From the NCBI RefSeq assembly GCF_013839525.1, contig NZ_JACDIS010000013.1, positions 52,637-116,636 of the forward strand: a DNA stretch of 64,000 bases, given 5' to 3'. Shown one piece after another: positions 50,685 through 58,002 of this stretch (position 1 is the first letter of the stretch; each line of letters begins with the position of its first letter). Made by a program: the position numbers and the translations under genes. The notes beneath the pieces were generated by a model. It did not search any database. It had not been told where the DNA came from and was given only the letters and a program-made list of their open reading frames with translations. This DNA is from Chthonobacter rhizosphaerae. Lineage in GTDB: Bacteria; Pseudomonadota; Alphaproteobacteria; Rhizobiales; Pleomorphomonadaceae.

Positions 50685-51002
50685 ATGTTCGAAGACTGGC
50701 GCTCCTCTTTCGGCACCGACCTCAACCAGGGCTACAACAGCGCGGACGTCTATGCCGGCAACGGTATCGGCAACGACATCGGCGGCACCGTGATGGCGCT
50801 CGCCGACCAGGACGTCGGCGACCAGGGCCTCGATCTCGCCGGCTTCTTCGGCGGCCCCCTCGTCGGCGACATCGACATCAACATCGGCGTCAACACGGCG
50901 AATGTCGTGGTCGGAAACGGCGCTTTCAACGACATAGGGGGCGACGTGATTGCCGCCGCGACCCAGACTGTCGGCGACACCGAGGGCTTGCTCGGCCTCT
51001 GA
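50685..51002 (+). CDS. Small two-repeat N/G-rich protein, candidate type I secretion substrate (paralogue A)
   Basis: 105 residues, no signal peptide and no cysteine. Two copies of a 37-residue unit (about 12-48 and 63-99) share the pattern N-x-G-x-N-[ST]-A-x-V, then N-G-x-x-N-D-I-G-G, then A-x-x-Q-x-V-G-D. The tail is GLLGL. The same architecture occurs in the gene at 63668-63976 beside the type I exporter. Regular Asn/Gly/Asp spacing suggests a beta-roll or solenoid. GGAG ribosome binding site precedes ATG. It has a strong hairpin terminator downstream. Secretion is inference; the paralogy is direct. Confidence 0.85.
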   Translation: MFEDWRSSFGTDLNQGYNSADVYAGNGIGNDIGGTVMALADQDVGDQGLDLAGFFGGPLVGDIDINIGVNTANVVVGNGAFNDIGGDVIAAATQTVGDTEGLLGL

Positions 51003-51011
51003 GCCTGGGCC

Positions 51012-51041
51012 GGGAGCGTCGCCGGGACTTGCGGCGCTCCC
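51012..51041 (+). terminator. Hairpin after repeat protein A
   Basis: GGGAGCG...GC pairs with GCGCTCCC over about ten bases, starting ten bases after the stop codon. The U-tract is poor; it may stabilise the short mRNA. Confidence 0.5.
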
Positions 51042-51136
51042 TCGCTCTCCCCGCCTCCCGCCCCGTCCCGCGGAGACATTGTCTTATCCCCCTTTTCGAC
51101 GCCTCCTCCCCTTGTCCTCCCTTCCAGACCGCCTCC

Positions 51137-51166
51137 GCCCTCCCCTCCCCGGGAGGGCGTTTCTTT
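51137..51166 (+). terminator. Second terminator after repeat protein A
   Basis: GCCCTCCC (51137-51144) pairs with GGGAGGGC (51151-51158), then GTTTCTTTTC. A typical rho-independent layout. Confidence 0.65.
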
Positions 51167-51260
51167 TCGTCGCCGACGACAAAGAGGGGGGCGGGAGGAA
51201 AGACGGGCGCCGGAGGGTCTCCCCGGTCCTGTCGTCCCCCGGTCCGCGGACGCGCAAATG

Positions 51261-51284
51261 CCCGCGGCCCGGGTAGGCCGCGGG
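51261..51284 (-). terminator. Hairpin after the Pro-rich repeat-tail gene
   Basis: CCCGCGGCC and GGCCGCGGG form a perfect nine-base stem, 40 bp past the stop of the minus-strand gene; a weak T-run (CATTTG) follows. Confidence 0.5.
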
Positions 51285-51326
51285 GCGGGGACAGGTGCGG
51301 ATGGCGGAGCGGTCGGGCCGTCCGCC

Positions 51327-51917
51327 TCAGAACGGGCCGAGGCCGCCGTCGCCGGCGAGGGCGGTCTGGCTTCCGAGCGCCGAGACGTCGCCGCCGACCA
51401 GGATCGAGCCGCCGTTCGCGGCGTCGAAGATGACGGACGTGTTCTGGATCAGGGTGTTCTGGATCACGTTGAAGATGTCGATGTCGAGCGTGTCGATGAA
51501 GAGATTCACCACCGGCGGGGGCGTCTCGCCCTCGCCCGGATCGCCGCCGTCGCCCAGTCCGCCGCCCCCGAGGATGGACAGGAAGCCGCCGGCGTCCTCC
51601 CAGGCGGCGGGGCCCCAGCCGAGGTCGTCCGCGGGTGGCAGACCGGCGGCGGCGGCGGACGGCGCGGCCGGCGCGGCGGGCTCCGCCGGGCCGGAGTCCC
51701 TGGGGACATCGGGCATCGGGGTGTCTGGCGTCTGAGTACCGGGCCCGGGAGCATCGTCCGGGCGGGGCGCCCCGATCTCCAGGCCGAAGCGGCCCGGCCC
51801 CGCGTCCGGGCGATCGTCGTTCTGACGGATGCCGGCGCGGCCAAAGCCGGCGTCATCTCCGGACGACCGACCGGGACGGTCGTCGTCGTCGAAACCGGAT
51901 CTTGAAAAGCGTGCCAT
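51327..51917 (-). CDS. Pro/Asp-rich protein with C-terminal repeat-like segment, candidate secreted
   Basis: 196 residues, no signal peptide, no cysteine. Residues 1-135 are low-complexity (Asp/Arg/Gly, then Pro/Ala). The last 60 residues read VVNLFIDTLDIDIFNVIQNT then SVIFDAANGGSILVGGDVSAL, with tail GDGGLGPF. The tail resembles the repeats of the small paralogues: Asn-Gly then GG-x-V-x-A-x-x-x-Q-T. It may be a third exported partner. ATG 51917 was selected over GTG 51947; the ribosome binding site is weak. A CRP-type site lies about 105 bp upstream. Confidence 0.7.
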   Translation of the reverse strand: MARFSRSGFDDDDRPGRSSGDDAGFGRAGIRQNDDRPDAGPGRFGLEIGAPRPDDAPGPGTQTPDTPMPDVPRDSGPAEPAAPAAPSAAAAGLPPADDLGWGPAAWEDAGGFLSILGGGGLGDGGDPGEGETPPPVVNLFIDTLDIDIFNVIQNTLIQNTSVIFDAANGGSILVGGDVSALGSQTALAGDGGLGPF

Positions 51918-52015
51918 GGTGCTCGGCCCTTTCTCGTTTCCGCGCACCGGTCCGGCCGGAAGGGTCCGGCCGGAGGGCGGGTCGACCGGTCCTAGCGCGC
52001 CGGGCCGGGCGGGAC

Positions 52016-52031
52016 CGTGACGGAGGTCACG
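52016..52031. promoter_or_regulatory. CRP-type site 4 (CGTGA-CGGAGG-TCACG)
   Basis: In the 124-bp gap between the cyclase-like gene and the Pro-rich gene, its centre about 106 bp upstream of the latter. Confidence 0.6.
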
Positions 52032-52041
52032 GAAGCGGCCG

Positions 52042-53715
52042 TCAGTGGCGGACGCGCCGCACGGCGCGGCGGGCGCGGGCGAGGAACTGCAGCCGCTCGA
52101 CCGCGGCCGGGATTTCGAGCGCGAGCGATTCCACGAGGTCCAGCGGGTCCACGATCCGGCGGGACTGCCGCTCCACCAGCATCCGGGCGACCGGCCCGAT
52201 GTGGACGGTGAGCGCCTGGACGAGATCGTCCACCACGTCGTCAGGCAGCACGAAGGCGGCGCGGGCGAGATCGATCGGGGCGGTCGCCTCGAGCGTCTCG
52301 TCCGCCTGGAGGGCGTGCGGCGGCGGCGGGTGGTCCGGAACGACCAGCGGGGTCGCTTCCGGGAGGGATACGACGGCCGGGCCGGCGGCCGGCGTCGCCG
52401 CCGGGCCGCCGGTTGGGATCGCCGCCGGAATGGCGGCCGGGATCGTGGCCGGATCGACCGGAGCGGGCAGGACGGCGGCGGATCCGCTCGCGGGCAGGAG
52501 GACGAGCGGGGCGGCGGGCGGCAGCGCGAGCGGCGGCGGGCCGTCCGGTCCGCCCGAGTGGGTCGGGGCGGCGGCGGCGTCGATCGCGGCAGGAAAATGG
52601 TGCGCGGCTTCGGCCGGCGGCGGCGCTTCGGGACGCGGACCGGGGCCGGACGGAGACGACGGCTGAGGCCACGATGGGATCACGGGACCGGACGCCGGCG
52701 CGGATGGTGGAGCCGACTGGGGAGGAAAAGCCGGCGGAGGCGGAACCGCGCGCGGCTGGGACGGCGCCGGCACAGATGCGACCGCCTCCGGAGGGATCAT
52801 CTCCGCCGGACGGAAAGCCGGCTCGGGACGCGGGACCGCCTGCGGAACGGCGGTTGCCGCCGCGGACGACAGCGCTTCCGCGGCTTTGACGGTCTCCGGG
52901 GGAGGACGCGGCCAGGGCTCGCGCATCGGGTCGGGTGGCGGCTCGGGCGACGGCGCCGGGATCGGGTCGAGGCCCGAGGCCGGCGGGAGCGGGGCGTCGC
53001 CCGTCGCGGCGCTCCCGGGGCCGGCGTGCTCGCGGCCCGCGAACCCGGCGGCGCCGGATCGGCCGGGGTCGGGATCGGCGTCCGTGTCGGTCGGGCCGTG
53101 GACGTCGGCGCGCCGGGCCGGCGCCATGGTGACGTCGAGCGGGCTGCCGGCGAGATCGAGGCGCGTGCCCGGGCGGGGCGTCGACACGCTGAAGATGGCG
53201 ACCCGGCGCGGGCTGTGCTTCAGGCCGACGACGCCGCGCTCGGTGAAGTCGGCGCTGATCCGCGGCGCGACCGCCTCCATGACGGCGGCCGAGACCAGGA
53301 TGCCGCCCGGATCGGCCAGGCTTTCCAGGCGCGACGCGATGACGAGAGCCTCGCCGAAGGGCAGGTCGTCCTGGAACAGGACCTCGCCGAGATGGACGCC
53401 GACGCGCAGCCGCAGAGCGTCGAGCCCCGGCGCCGCCGCGAGGCGCGCCTGGGTTTCGAGCGCGCAGCGCACCGCGTCGACCGCGCTTTCGAAGAGGGCG
53501 AAGATGCCGTCTCCCGGCAGGCCGAACAGCCAGCCGCCGTGGATGGCGAGCTCCTCCCGGGCGATGCGGCGGGTGACCCAGAGGGCCTCCAGCGTGCTCG
53601 TCTCGTCGACCGAGACGAGGCCGCCGAAATTCGCCACGTCGGCCGCCATCACGGCCCGCAGACGGCGACGCCGCGAGCTGCCCTGCCCCCCGGTGGATGG
53701 CGGCGCATGGTCCAT
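52042..53715 (-). CDS. Class III adenylate/guanylate cyclase-like protein with Pro-rich linker and shared C-terminal domain
   Basis: 557 residues, no membrane segment. The cyclase domain (about 20-185) keeps both metal aspartates (AADVANFG and GLPGDGIFALF) and the catalytic-region Arg in IASRLESLADPGG, but the substrate Asn position reads Val (GEALVIASR) and the purine Lys position is Leu. Activity is uncertain. A Pro/Ala-rich linker fills 195-485. The final 60 residues, DDLVQALTVHIGPVARMLVE onward, match two segments in the kinase encoded just upstream. ATG 53715 is preferred to GTG 53724. It begins about 25 bp after the kinase stop and is the last gene of a three-gene operon. Confidence 0.85.
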   Translation of the reverse strand: MDHAPPSTGGQGSSRRRRLRAVMAADVANFGGLVSVDETSTLEALWVTRRIAREELAIHGGWLFGLPGDGIFALFESAVDAVRCALETQARLAAAPGLDALRLRVGVHLGEVLFQDDLPFGEALVIASRLESLADPGGILVSAAVMEAVAPRISADFTERGVVGLKHSPRRVAIFSVSTPRPGTRLDLAGSPLDVTMAPARRADVHGPTDTDADPDPGRSGAAGFAGREHAGPGSAATGDAPLPPASGLDPIPAPSPEPPPDPMREPWPRPPPETVKAAEALSSAAATAVPQAVPRPEPAFRPAEMIPPEAVASVPAPSQPRAVPPPPAFPPQSAPPSAPASGPVIPSWPQPSSPSGPGPRPEAPPPAEAAHHFPAAIDAAAAPTHSGGPDGPPPLALPPAAPLVLLPASGSAAVLPAPVDPATIPAAIPAAIPTGGPAATPAAGPAVVSLPEATPLVVPDHPPPPHALQADETLEATAPIDLARAAFVLPDDVVDDLVQALTVHIGPVARMLVERQSRRIVDPLDLVESLALEIPAAVERLQFLARARRAVRRVRH

Positions 53716-53740
53716 CGGATCCACTGCTCAAACCGGCCGT

Positions 53741-55177
53741 TCAGCCCTGGCCCCGGTCGCCCGGCTGGGCGCGCGATGCCAGAAACGCCGCCCTATCTTG
53801 CTCGCTGGGGATGAACTCGGCAAGGCGACGGTAGAAGTCGTCCCGGCCGACCGCCTTCTCGGCCTGCCGGTTGACGAGCACGGAGGCGACCGGCCCGATG
53901 ACCGGCAGGAGGCGGGCGGTGACGGCGGTGATCTCCGCCTGGGAGATGGCCGCCACGGCGGGCAGGCCGCCGGCCATGACGGGGGTCGCCTGGAGCACGC
54001 GGCCGGCGGCGGCCCGGAAGGCGACCGCGTCGGTTTCCGTGCGGATGTGCTCGTTGAGGAGGCCCACGAAGGTGTCGATGTCCGTGGCCTTCTCGGACGC
54101 CTGCCGGACCAGCAGCCGGGCGATCGGGCCGAGCCAGCGGGCGAGCGTCTTGGAGAGCGCGTCGATGGTGTCGGGGGCGAGCACCTCCGCCATGGTCTGG
54201 TTGAGGCCCGGGCGCGTGGTTCCGGCGCCCTCCCGGGCGGGCTGGTGGGAGAGGGCCGTGAGGTCGAGCGGCATCACATTGTCGGCCGGCCGGGACTCGA
54301 TGGCGATGTTGAGGGCGTCGATGAAGTGGTCCGCGGTCGGGAAGCGGTCCTCCGGATTGCGGGCGAGCGCCTTCTGGACCACCGCGTCGAGCTCCGGCCA
54401 GAGGTCCGGCCGGACCGAGCGCAGGGACGGGGGCGCCGTCTCCATGAGCAGGCGCACCAGTTCGGCGAGATCCGCCGCCACGTACGGCTTGGCTCCGGTG
54501 AGGAGCTGGAACAGGATGATGCCGGCGGAGAAGAGGTCCGACCGGGCGTCGGCGGGCCGGCCGAGGAAGCGCTCCGGCGCCATGTAGTTGGGCGTGCCGA
54601 CCGGGCCGCCGTAGCCGGGCCGGGTGAGGTCGAGGGCGTCCAGGTGGGCGACCCCGAAGTCCGACACCTTGATGGAGGAGGCGGACGGGCAGAGGATGTT
54701 GGCCGGCTTCACGTCGCGGTGAATGACGCCCTTCGAATGGGCGTAGCCGAGGGCGAACAGGAGCTGGGCCATGATCTCGCCCACCTGCCGGACCGGCGGC
54801 AAAGCGCCCCGCTTCAGCACGTTGTCGAGCGTGCCGGCGTTGACATATTCCATCACGATGTAGGGCGCGCCGTCGTGCTCCACGAAATCGAACACGGTGA
54901 CGATGTTCGGGTGGAGGCAGCGGCCGGCGGACCGGGCCTCCACGGCGAACCGGCGCAGCAGGTCGCCGTTCTCGTTGATCTCGGCGAGGAATTCCGGCCG
55001 GAGTGTCTTGATGGCGAGCGGCCGGTCGATGTGCTCGTCGTAGCCCTTGTAGACGACGCCGATCGCGCCGCGACCGATCACATGATCGATCCGGTACTTG
55101 CCGACCCGCGCCGGCACCGCCTCGGCACCGGATGGAGGAGCGCCCCCTGCCCCTCGCCTCTCCCCGCCCGCACCCAT
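53741..55177 (-). CDS. Serine/threonine protein kinase with two GP[IV]AxxLV domains
   Basis: About 478 residues. Hanks-type kinase domain (about 27-290): GRGAIGVVYKGYD, Lys in PLAIKTLRPEF, HRDVKPANIL, VSDFGVAHLD, GTPNYMAPERF and DARSDLFSAGIILFQLL are all intact, so it should be active. No membrane helix. Two C-terminal repeats (about 340-395 and 418-472) have the core L-x3-[IL]-G-P-[IV]-A-x2-L-V-x-[RQ], also found once in the neighbouring cyclase-like protein. ATG 55177 (GTG 55180 possible) with GGAAGGG upstream. It is 47 bp after the heme protein gene in one operon. Confidence 0.92.
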   Translation of the reverse strand: MGAGGERRGAGGAPPSGAEAVPARVGKYRIDHVIGRGAIGVVYKGYDEHIDRPLAIKTLRPEFLAEINENGDLLRRFAVEARSAGRCLHPNIVTVFDFVEHDGAPYIVMEYVNAGTLDNVLKRGALPPVRQVGEIMAQLLFALGYAHSKGVIHRDVKPANILCPSASSIKVSDFGVAHLDALDLTRPGYGGPVGTPNYMAPERFLGRPADARSDLFSAGIILFQLLTGAKPYVAADLAELVRLLMETAPPSLRSVRPDLWPELDAVVQKALARNPEDRFPTADHFIDALNIAIESRPADNVMPLDLTALSHQPAREGAGTTRPGLNQTMAEVLAPDTIDALSKTLARWLGPIARLLVRQASEKATDIDTFVGLLNEHIRTETDAVAFRAAAGRVLQATPVMAGGLPAVAAISQAEITAVTARLLPVIGPVASVLVNRQAEKAVGRDDFYRRLAEFIPSEQDRAAFLASRAQPGDRGQG

Positions 55178-55223
55178 CACGACCCTTCCCCGTCAGGCCG
55201 GCCGCTCCGGCGGCCGGCGCTTC

Positions 55224-56096
55224 TCATTTCTCCAGCATCTTCATCGCGCTATCGAGGCTGCGCCGCATCCGGTTGAAGGACCGGGACAGGGACGCGATCT
55301 CGTCGGCGCCGGGATATTCGAACTCCGGCACAGAGGCGTCGCCCATGCTGACCGCCTCGGCGGCCTTCGCCATCCTGAGCACCGGGCTGATCACGTAGCG
55401 GTTGAGGAGCACGTTGAGGAGCAGGAGGAGCAGGAGGAAGATGGCGCTGGCGGTGCCGACGAAGAGCGCCAGGTTGCGCCAGATCCGGCCCTCCGCGACG
55501 CTCATGGGCACGGAGAAGATCTGCGCCCCGATGGTCTCGCCGAGCTTCCAGCCGAACCCGCCCTTCGGCCCGTAGAGGGCCACCATGGAGGCCGGCGCCT
55601 TGTCGGGCGTGGAGTGGCAGGCGAGGCAGGACTCGCTGCGGATCGTCAGCGGGTAGGTCACCGTGTAGTAGGTGCCGGCGTCGGTCTGACGGAAACTCAC
55701 GTCCTTCTCAAGGTCCGGCGCCGCGCGGAGCTTCTCGATCAGCTCCTGCTCCCAGGGCTCGGCGAGGTCGGCCGGATTGGTCGGGTTGAGGGCCGCCTCC
55801 TTGTAGAAGAATTCCGGATAGTGTTCCCGGAAGTTCCGGAAGGCGGTCTGCGCCGAGAAGGACGGAACGGTCTGCGGCAGGAATTGGATTGTCGAGAAGT
55901 CGGCGAGCAGCGGCTGGATCTCTTCGGATGTGTATTTCCGGATCGCGAGCGCCTGCGCGCGCAGAACATTGATCTGCGACTGAAGTTGCTCTACGACTTC
56001 CTGACGCGAGATATAGTAGAATGGGAAAACGGATACGCCCAGACCGAGCAGATAGCAGACGATCAGAACGACATTGAATTTAAGCCGCAACCCCAT
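55224..56096 (-). CDS. Tll0287-like c-type heme sensor with HAMP and no output domain
   Basis: 290 residues. TM1 about 8-28, a periplasmic DUF3365/Tll0287-like domain (30-205) with one heme c site CLACH at 157-161 and distal-type PTNPADLAEPWE loop, TM2 about 208-232, then a HAMP (about 233-285) with PVLRMAKAAEAVSMGD. The protein ends there, with no kinase or methyl-accepting part. It leads the operon with the Ser/Thr kinase and the cyclase-like protein, so those proteins may read out its state. Divergent from the caspase-like gene. Sensing of redox or gas is inferred from the family. Confidence 0.88.
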   Translation of the reverse strand: MGLRLKFNVVLIVCYLLGLGVSVFPFYYISRQEVVEQLQSQINVLRAQALAIRKYTSEEIQPLLADFSTIQFLPQTVPSFSAQTAFRNFREHYPEFFYKEAALNPTNPADLAEPWEQELIEKLRAAPDLEKDVSFRQTDAGTYYTVTYPLTIRSESCLACHSTPDKAPASMVALYGPKGGFGWKLGETIGAQIFSVPMSVAEGRIWRNLALFVGTASAIFLLLLLLLNVLLNRYVISPVLRMAKAAEAVSMGDASVPEFEYPGADEIASLSRSFNRMRRSLDSAMKMLEK

Positions 56097-56109
56097 GTAA
56101 AGTCTCCCG

Positions 56110-56156
56110 ACACTCTCACCGTTGGCCTGAACAGCGGACTGCCACTACGAGAGTGT
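56110..56156. promoter_or_regulatory. Inverted repeat ACACTCTC...GAGAGTGT in divergent promoter region
   Basis: Perfect eight-base arms (56110-56117 and 56149-56156) separated by 31 bases, centred in the 83-bp gap between the heme sensor and caspase-like genes. Suggests an operator or looping site shared by both promoters. Confidence 0.45.
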
Positions 56157-56179
56157 AACTCAAGGTCGGGAGCATCGCC

Positions 56180-57559
56180 ATGAATTTCGGCGTGACAGGA
56201 ATCTGGGGCGACCGGTCCTATCTTTTCCTCTCCTTGTCATCGAAATTGGTGATGACATCTTTCAAGTTTGCGATCTTGACGTTCGCTGTGCTTGTCACAA
56301 CGCTCACGTTCATGGTTAATAATGCGTATGCGGCACCATCCCGGGTCGCATTGGTGCTGGCGGTGGAGGAGTATCCGGCGCTGCAGGCCTCGCCTGTCGG
56401 CACCAAGCGGGCGGCGGCGATCAGCGAGGCGCTGACGGGCCTCGGCTTCCAGGTGATCGAGAGCGCCAACCCCGGGAACGCCACCGCGCGCGCCAAGCTG
56501 CGGGAGTTCGCCGAAGCCTCGGACGGGGCCGAGATGGCGATCGCGGTCCTTCTCGGCCACGGCACCACGTGGTCGGGCCAGTCCTTCTTCCTGCCCGCCA
56601 ACACCGACATCGGCCGGCCGACGGACCTCCTGTCCCGGGCCCTCTCGGTCGGCAACGTCGCCCAGATCGCCGGGCGGGCGAAGGCGGGGGGCGTGTTCTA
56701 CCTGGCGACCACGCCCCGGTTCGCGACGCCCGTGCAAGGCCTGGAGGTGCGCCCGCAAGTGGCCGCGCCGGGGCAGAACGGCGTCGTCGTCCTGTCGGCC
56801 TCCCCGTCGGTTCCGGTGTCGCAGCTCGACCTGGCGGCCGAAAAGGCCGCGGACGCGCTGATCGAGGCGCTGCGCGCGCCGCAGCCGACGCTCGCCGGAG
56901 TGGCGGCCGCCGTGGCCGGCGACGGCCGCGGGGCGGTGATCGGGACGGCGCCGGACGTGCCGCTGGAGGCCACCGAGCCGGTGGAAGCGGAGGCGCCGGC
57001 GCCGGTGGCGACCGTCGCGCCCGATCCGCCCCCCACCGCGGCGGACGACGGGATGCTGGAGGCCGAGCGGCTGGCGCGGGAGCGGGCCGAGACGGAGGCG
57101 GAGGCCGAGCGCGGGCGCGCCGAGGAGGCGCGGCTCGCCGCCGAGAAGGCGCAGGCCGACGTGGAGCGCGCCCAGGCGGAGGCCCGCAAGGCCCAGGCCG
57201 ACGCCGAGAAGGCGCAGGCGGACGCCCGCAAGGCCCAGGCCGACGCGGCGCGCGCGCTGGCCGAGGCGGAGCGCACCAAGGCGGAGGCGTTGCAGAACGC
57301 CGCCCGCTCGCAGGTCGCCTCCACGGACGCCACGGGCGCCCTGCCCGGGCCGATCGACGAGCGCGAGCTCGGCCGGTGGCAGCGCCAGCAGATCCAGCAG
57401 AAGCTGCGCGGCCTCGGCCTCTACACCGGGCCGATCGACTCCATCATGGGGCCGCTCACCCGCGAGGCGATCATGGGCTTCCAGAAGAGCCGGCAGGCGG
57501 CCGTGACCGGCTACCTGACGGCCGACCAGTATGACGCGCTGCTGGCGAGCGGCGAGTGA
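56180..57559 (+). CDS. Caspase-like (inactive) protein with coiled coil and peptidoglycan-binding domain
   Basis: 459 residues. A hydrophobic segment (about 28-50) acts as signal peptide or anchor. Residues 53-260 resemble metacaspase/C14 folds: RVALVLAVEEYPALQASPVGTKRAAAI, and the His of VLLGHGTTWSG. No cysteine exists in the whole protein (FYLATTPRF lies where it would be), so it is a pseudo-enzyme. Residues 298-375 are an Ala/Glu/Lys/Gln coiled coil with repeated AQADA[ER]KAQADARK units. Residues 395-455 form a peptidoglycan_binding_1 domain (KLRGLGLYTGPIDSIMGPLT). Two starts are possible: ATG 56180 has GGGAG, ATG 56252 gives a cleaner signal peptide. Periplasmic role inferred. Confidence 0.82.
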   Translation: MNFGVTGIWGDRSYLFLSLSSKLVMTSFKFAILTFAVLVTTLTFMVNNAYAAPSRVALVLAVEEYPALQASPVGTKRAAAISEALTGLGFQVIESANPGNATARAKLREFAEASDGAEMAIAVLLGHGTTWSGQSFFLPANTDIGRPTDLLSRALSVGNVAQIAGRAKAGGVFYLATTPRFATPVQGLEVRPQVAAPGQNGVVVLSASPSVPVSQLDLAAEKAADALIEALRAPQPTLAGVAAAVAGDGRGAVIGTAPDVPLEATEPVEAEAPAPVATVAPDPPPTAADDGMLEAERLARERAETEAEAERGRAEEARLAAEKAQADVERAQAEARKAQADAEKAQADARKAQADAARALAEAERTKAEALQNAARSQVASTDATGALPGPIDERELGRWQRQQIQQKLRGLGLYTGPIDSIMGPLTREAIMGFQKSRQAAVTGYLTADQYDALLASGE

Positions 57560-57566
57560 CGGCGGG

Positions 57567-57582
57567 CGTGACGCCCGTCACG
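57567..57582. promoter_or_regulatory. CRP-type site 5 (CGTGA-CGCCCG-TCACG)
   Basis: Palindrome just after the caspase-like gene stop, its centre about 67 bp upstream of the 112-residue protein gene. Confidence 0.6.
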
Positions 57583-57640
57583 GACCGGGAGCCGGCGGAC
57601 GGGCATGGTGCCGACCAGACGCATTCGTCAGGAGGACACC

Positions 57641-57979
57641 ATGTTCATCGCCGCATCCCATGGCCTCGCCTTCGACTACGAGGTGATCGAGCATCCGGAG
57701 GGCTATCTGGTCCGCATGCGCGACCTGGAGACGGGCGAGGCCGACGACGACGGCGCCACCCTGTTCCGGACCGCGACCGCCGCCTTCCGGTACGCCGACC
57801 TTGCGGCGAGCGTCGACCGCTCGCTCGATCCGGCCGAGGCGGCCGAGGCGGACGTGGCCGGCGAACGGGCCCGCTACGCGACCGCGGTGGCGACCCTCGG
57901 CGACGGCGGCGTGCCGCTGTCGGTGCTGGACGCCCATCGCCAGGCGGAGGACGCGGCCCGGCGGCGGCGGCTCCACTGA
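57641..57979 (+). CDS. Conserved-looking small cytosolic protein of unknown function
   Basis: 112 residues, acidic N-terminal half (FDYEVIEHPEGYLVRMRDLETGEADDD) and a basic end (ARRRRLH). No membrane segment, no cysteine. The start part resembles a small beta-hairpin, the rest helical. A strong AGGAGGA ribosome binding site seven bases before ATG 57641 fixes the start. It is preceded by a CRP-type site and convergent with the CRP-family regulator gene. No family recognised. Confidence 0.75.
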   Translation: MFIAASHGLAFDYEVIEHPEGYLVRMRDLETGEADDDGATLFRTATAAFRYADLAASVDRSLDPAEAAEADVAGERARYATAVATLGDGGVPLSVLDAHRQAEDAARRRRLH

Positions 57980-58002
57980 CGGACGACGCAAGGGCGCGGG
58001 CG

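Larger units (their letters stand above)
51003..51326. other. 324-bp gap, GC/pyrimidine-rich, with hairpins
   Basis: No gene. The plus strand is notably pyrimidine-rich between about 51060 and 51150. Two hairpins end the small repeat protein transcript and one serves the opposing gene; all are listed separately. Confidence 0.55.

Noticed and set aside
52042..55177. Toxin or phage-defence island interpretation of the kinase/cyclase genes
   Set aside because: No nuclease, CBASS effector or reverse transcriptase is present; the cyclase is class III, not CD-NTase, and the setting fits envelope signalling better.
57170..57255. Short tandem DNA repeat as a separate element
   Set aside because: It is the coding sequence of the coiled coil (AQADARK units) inside the caspase-like gene.
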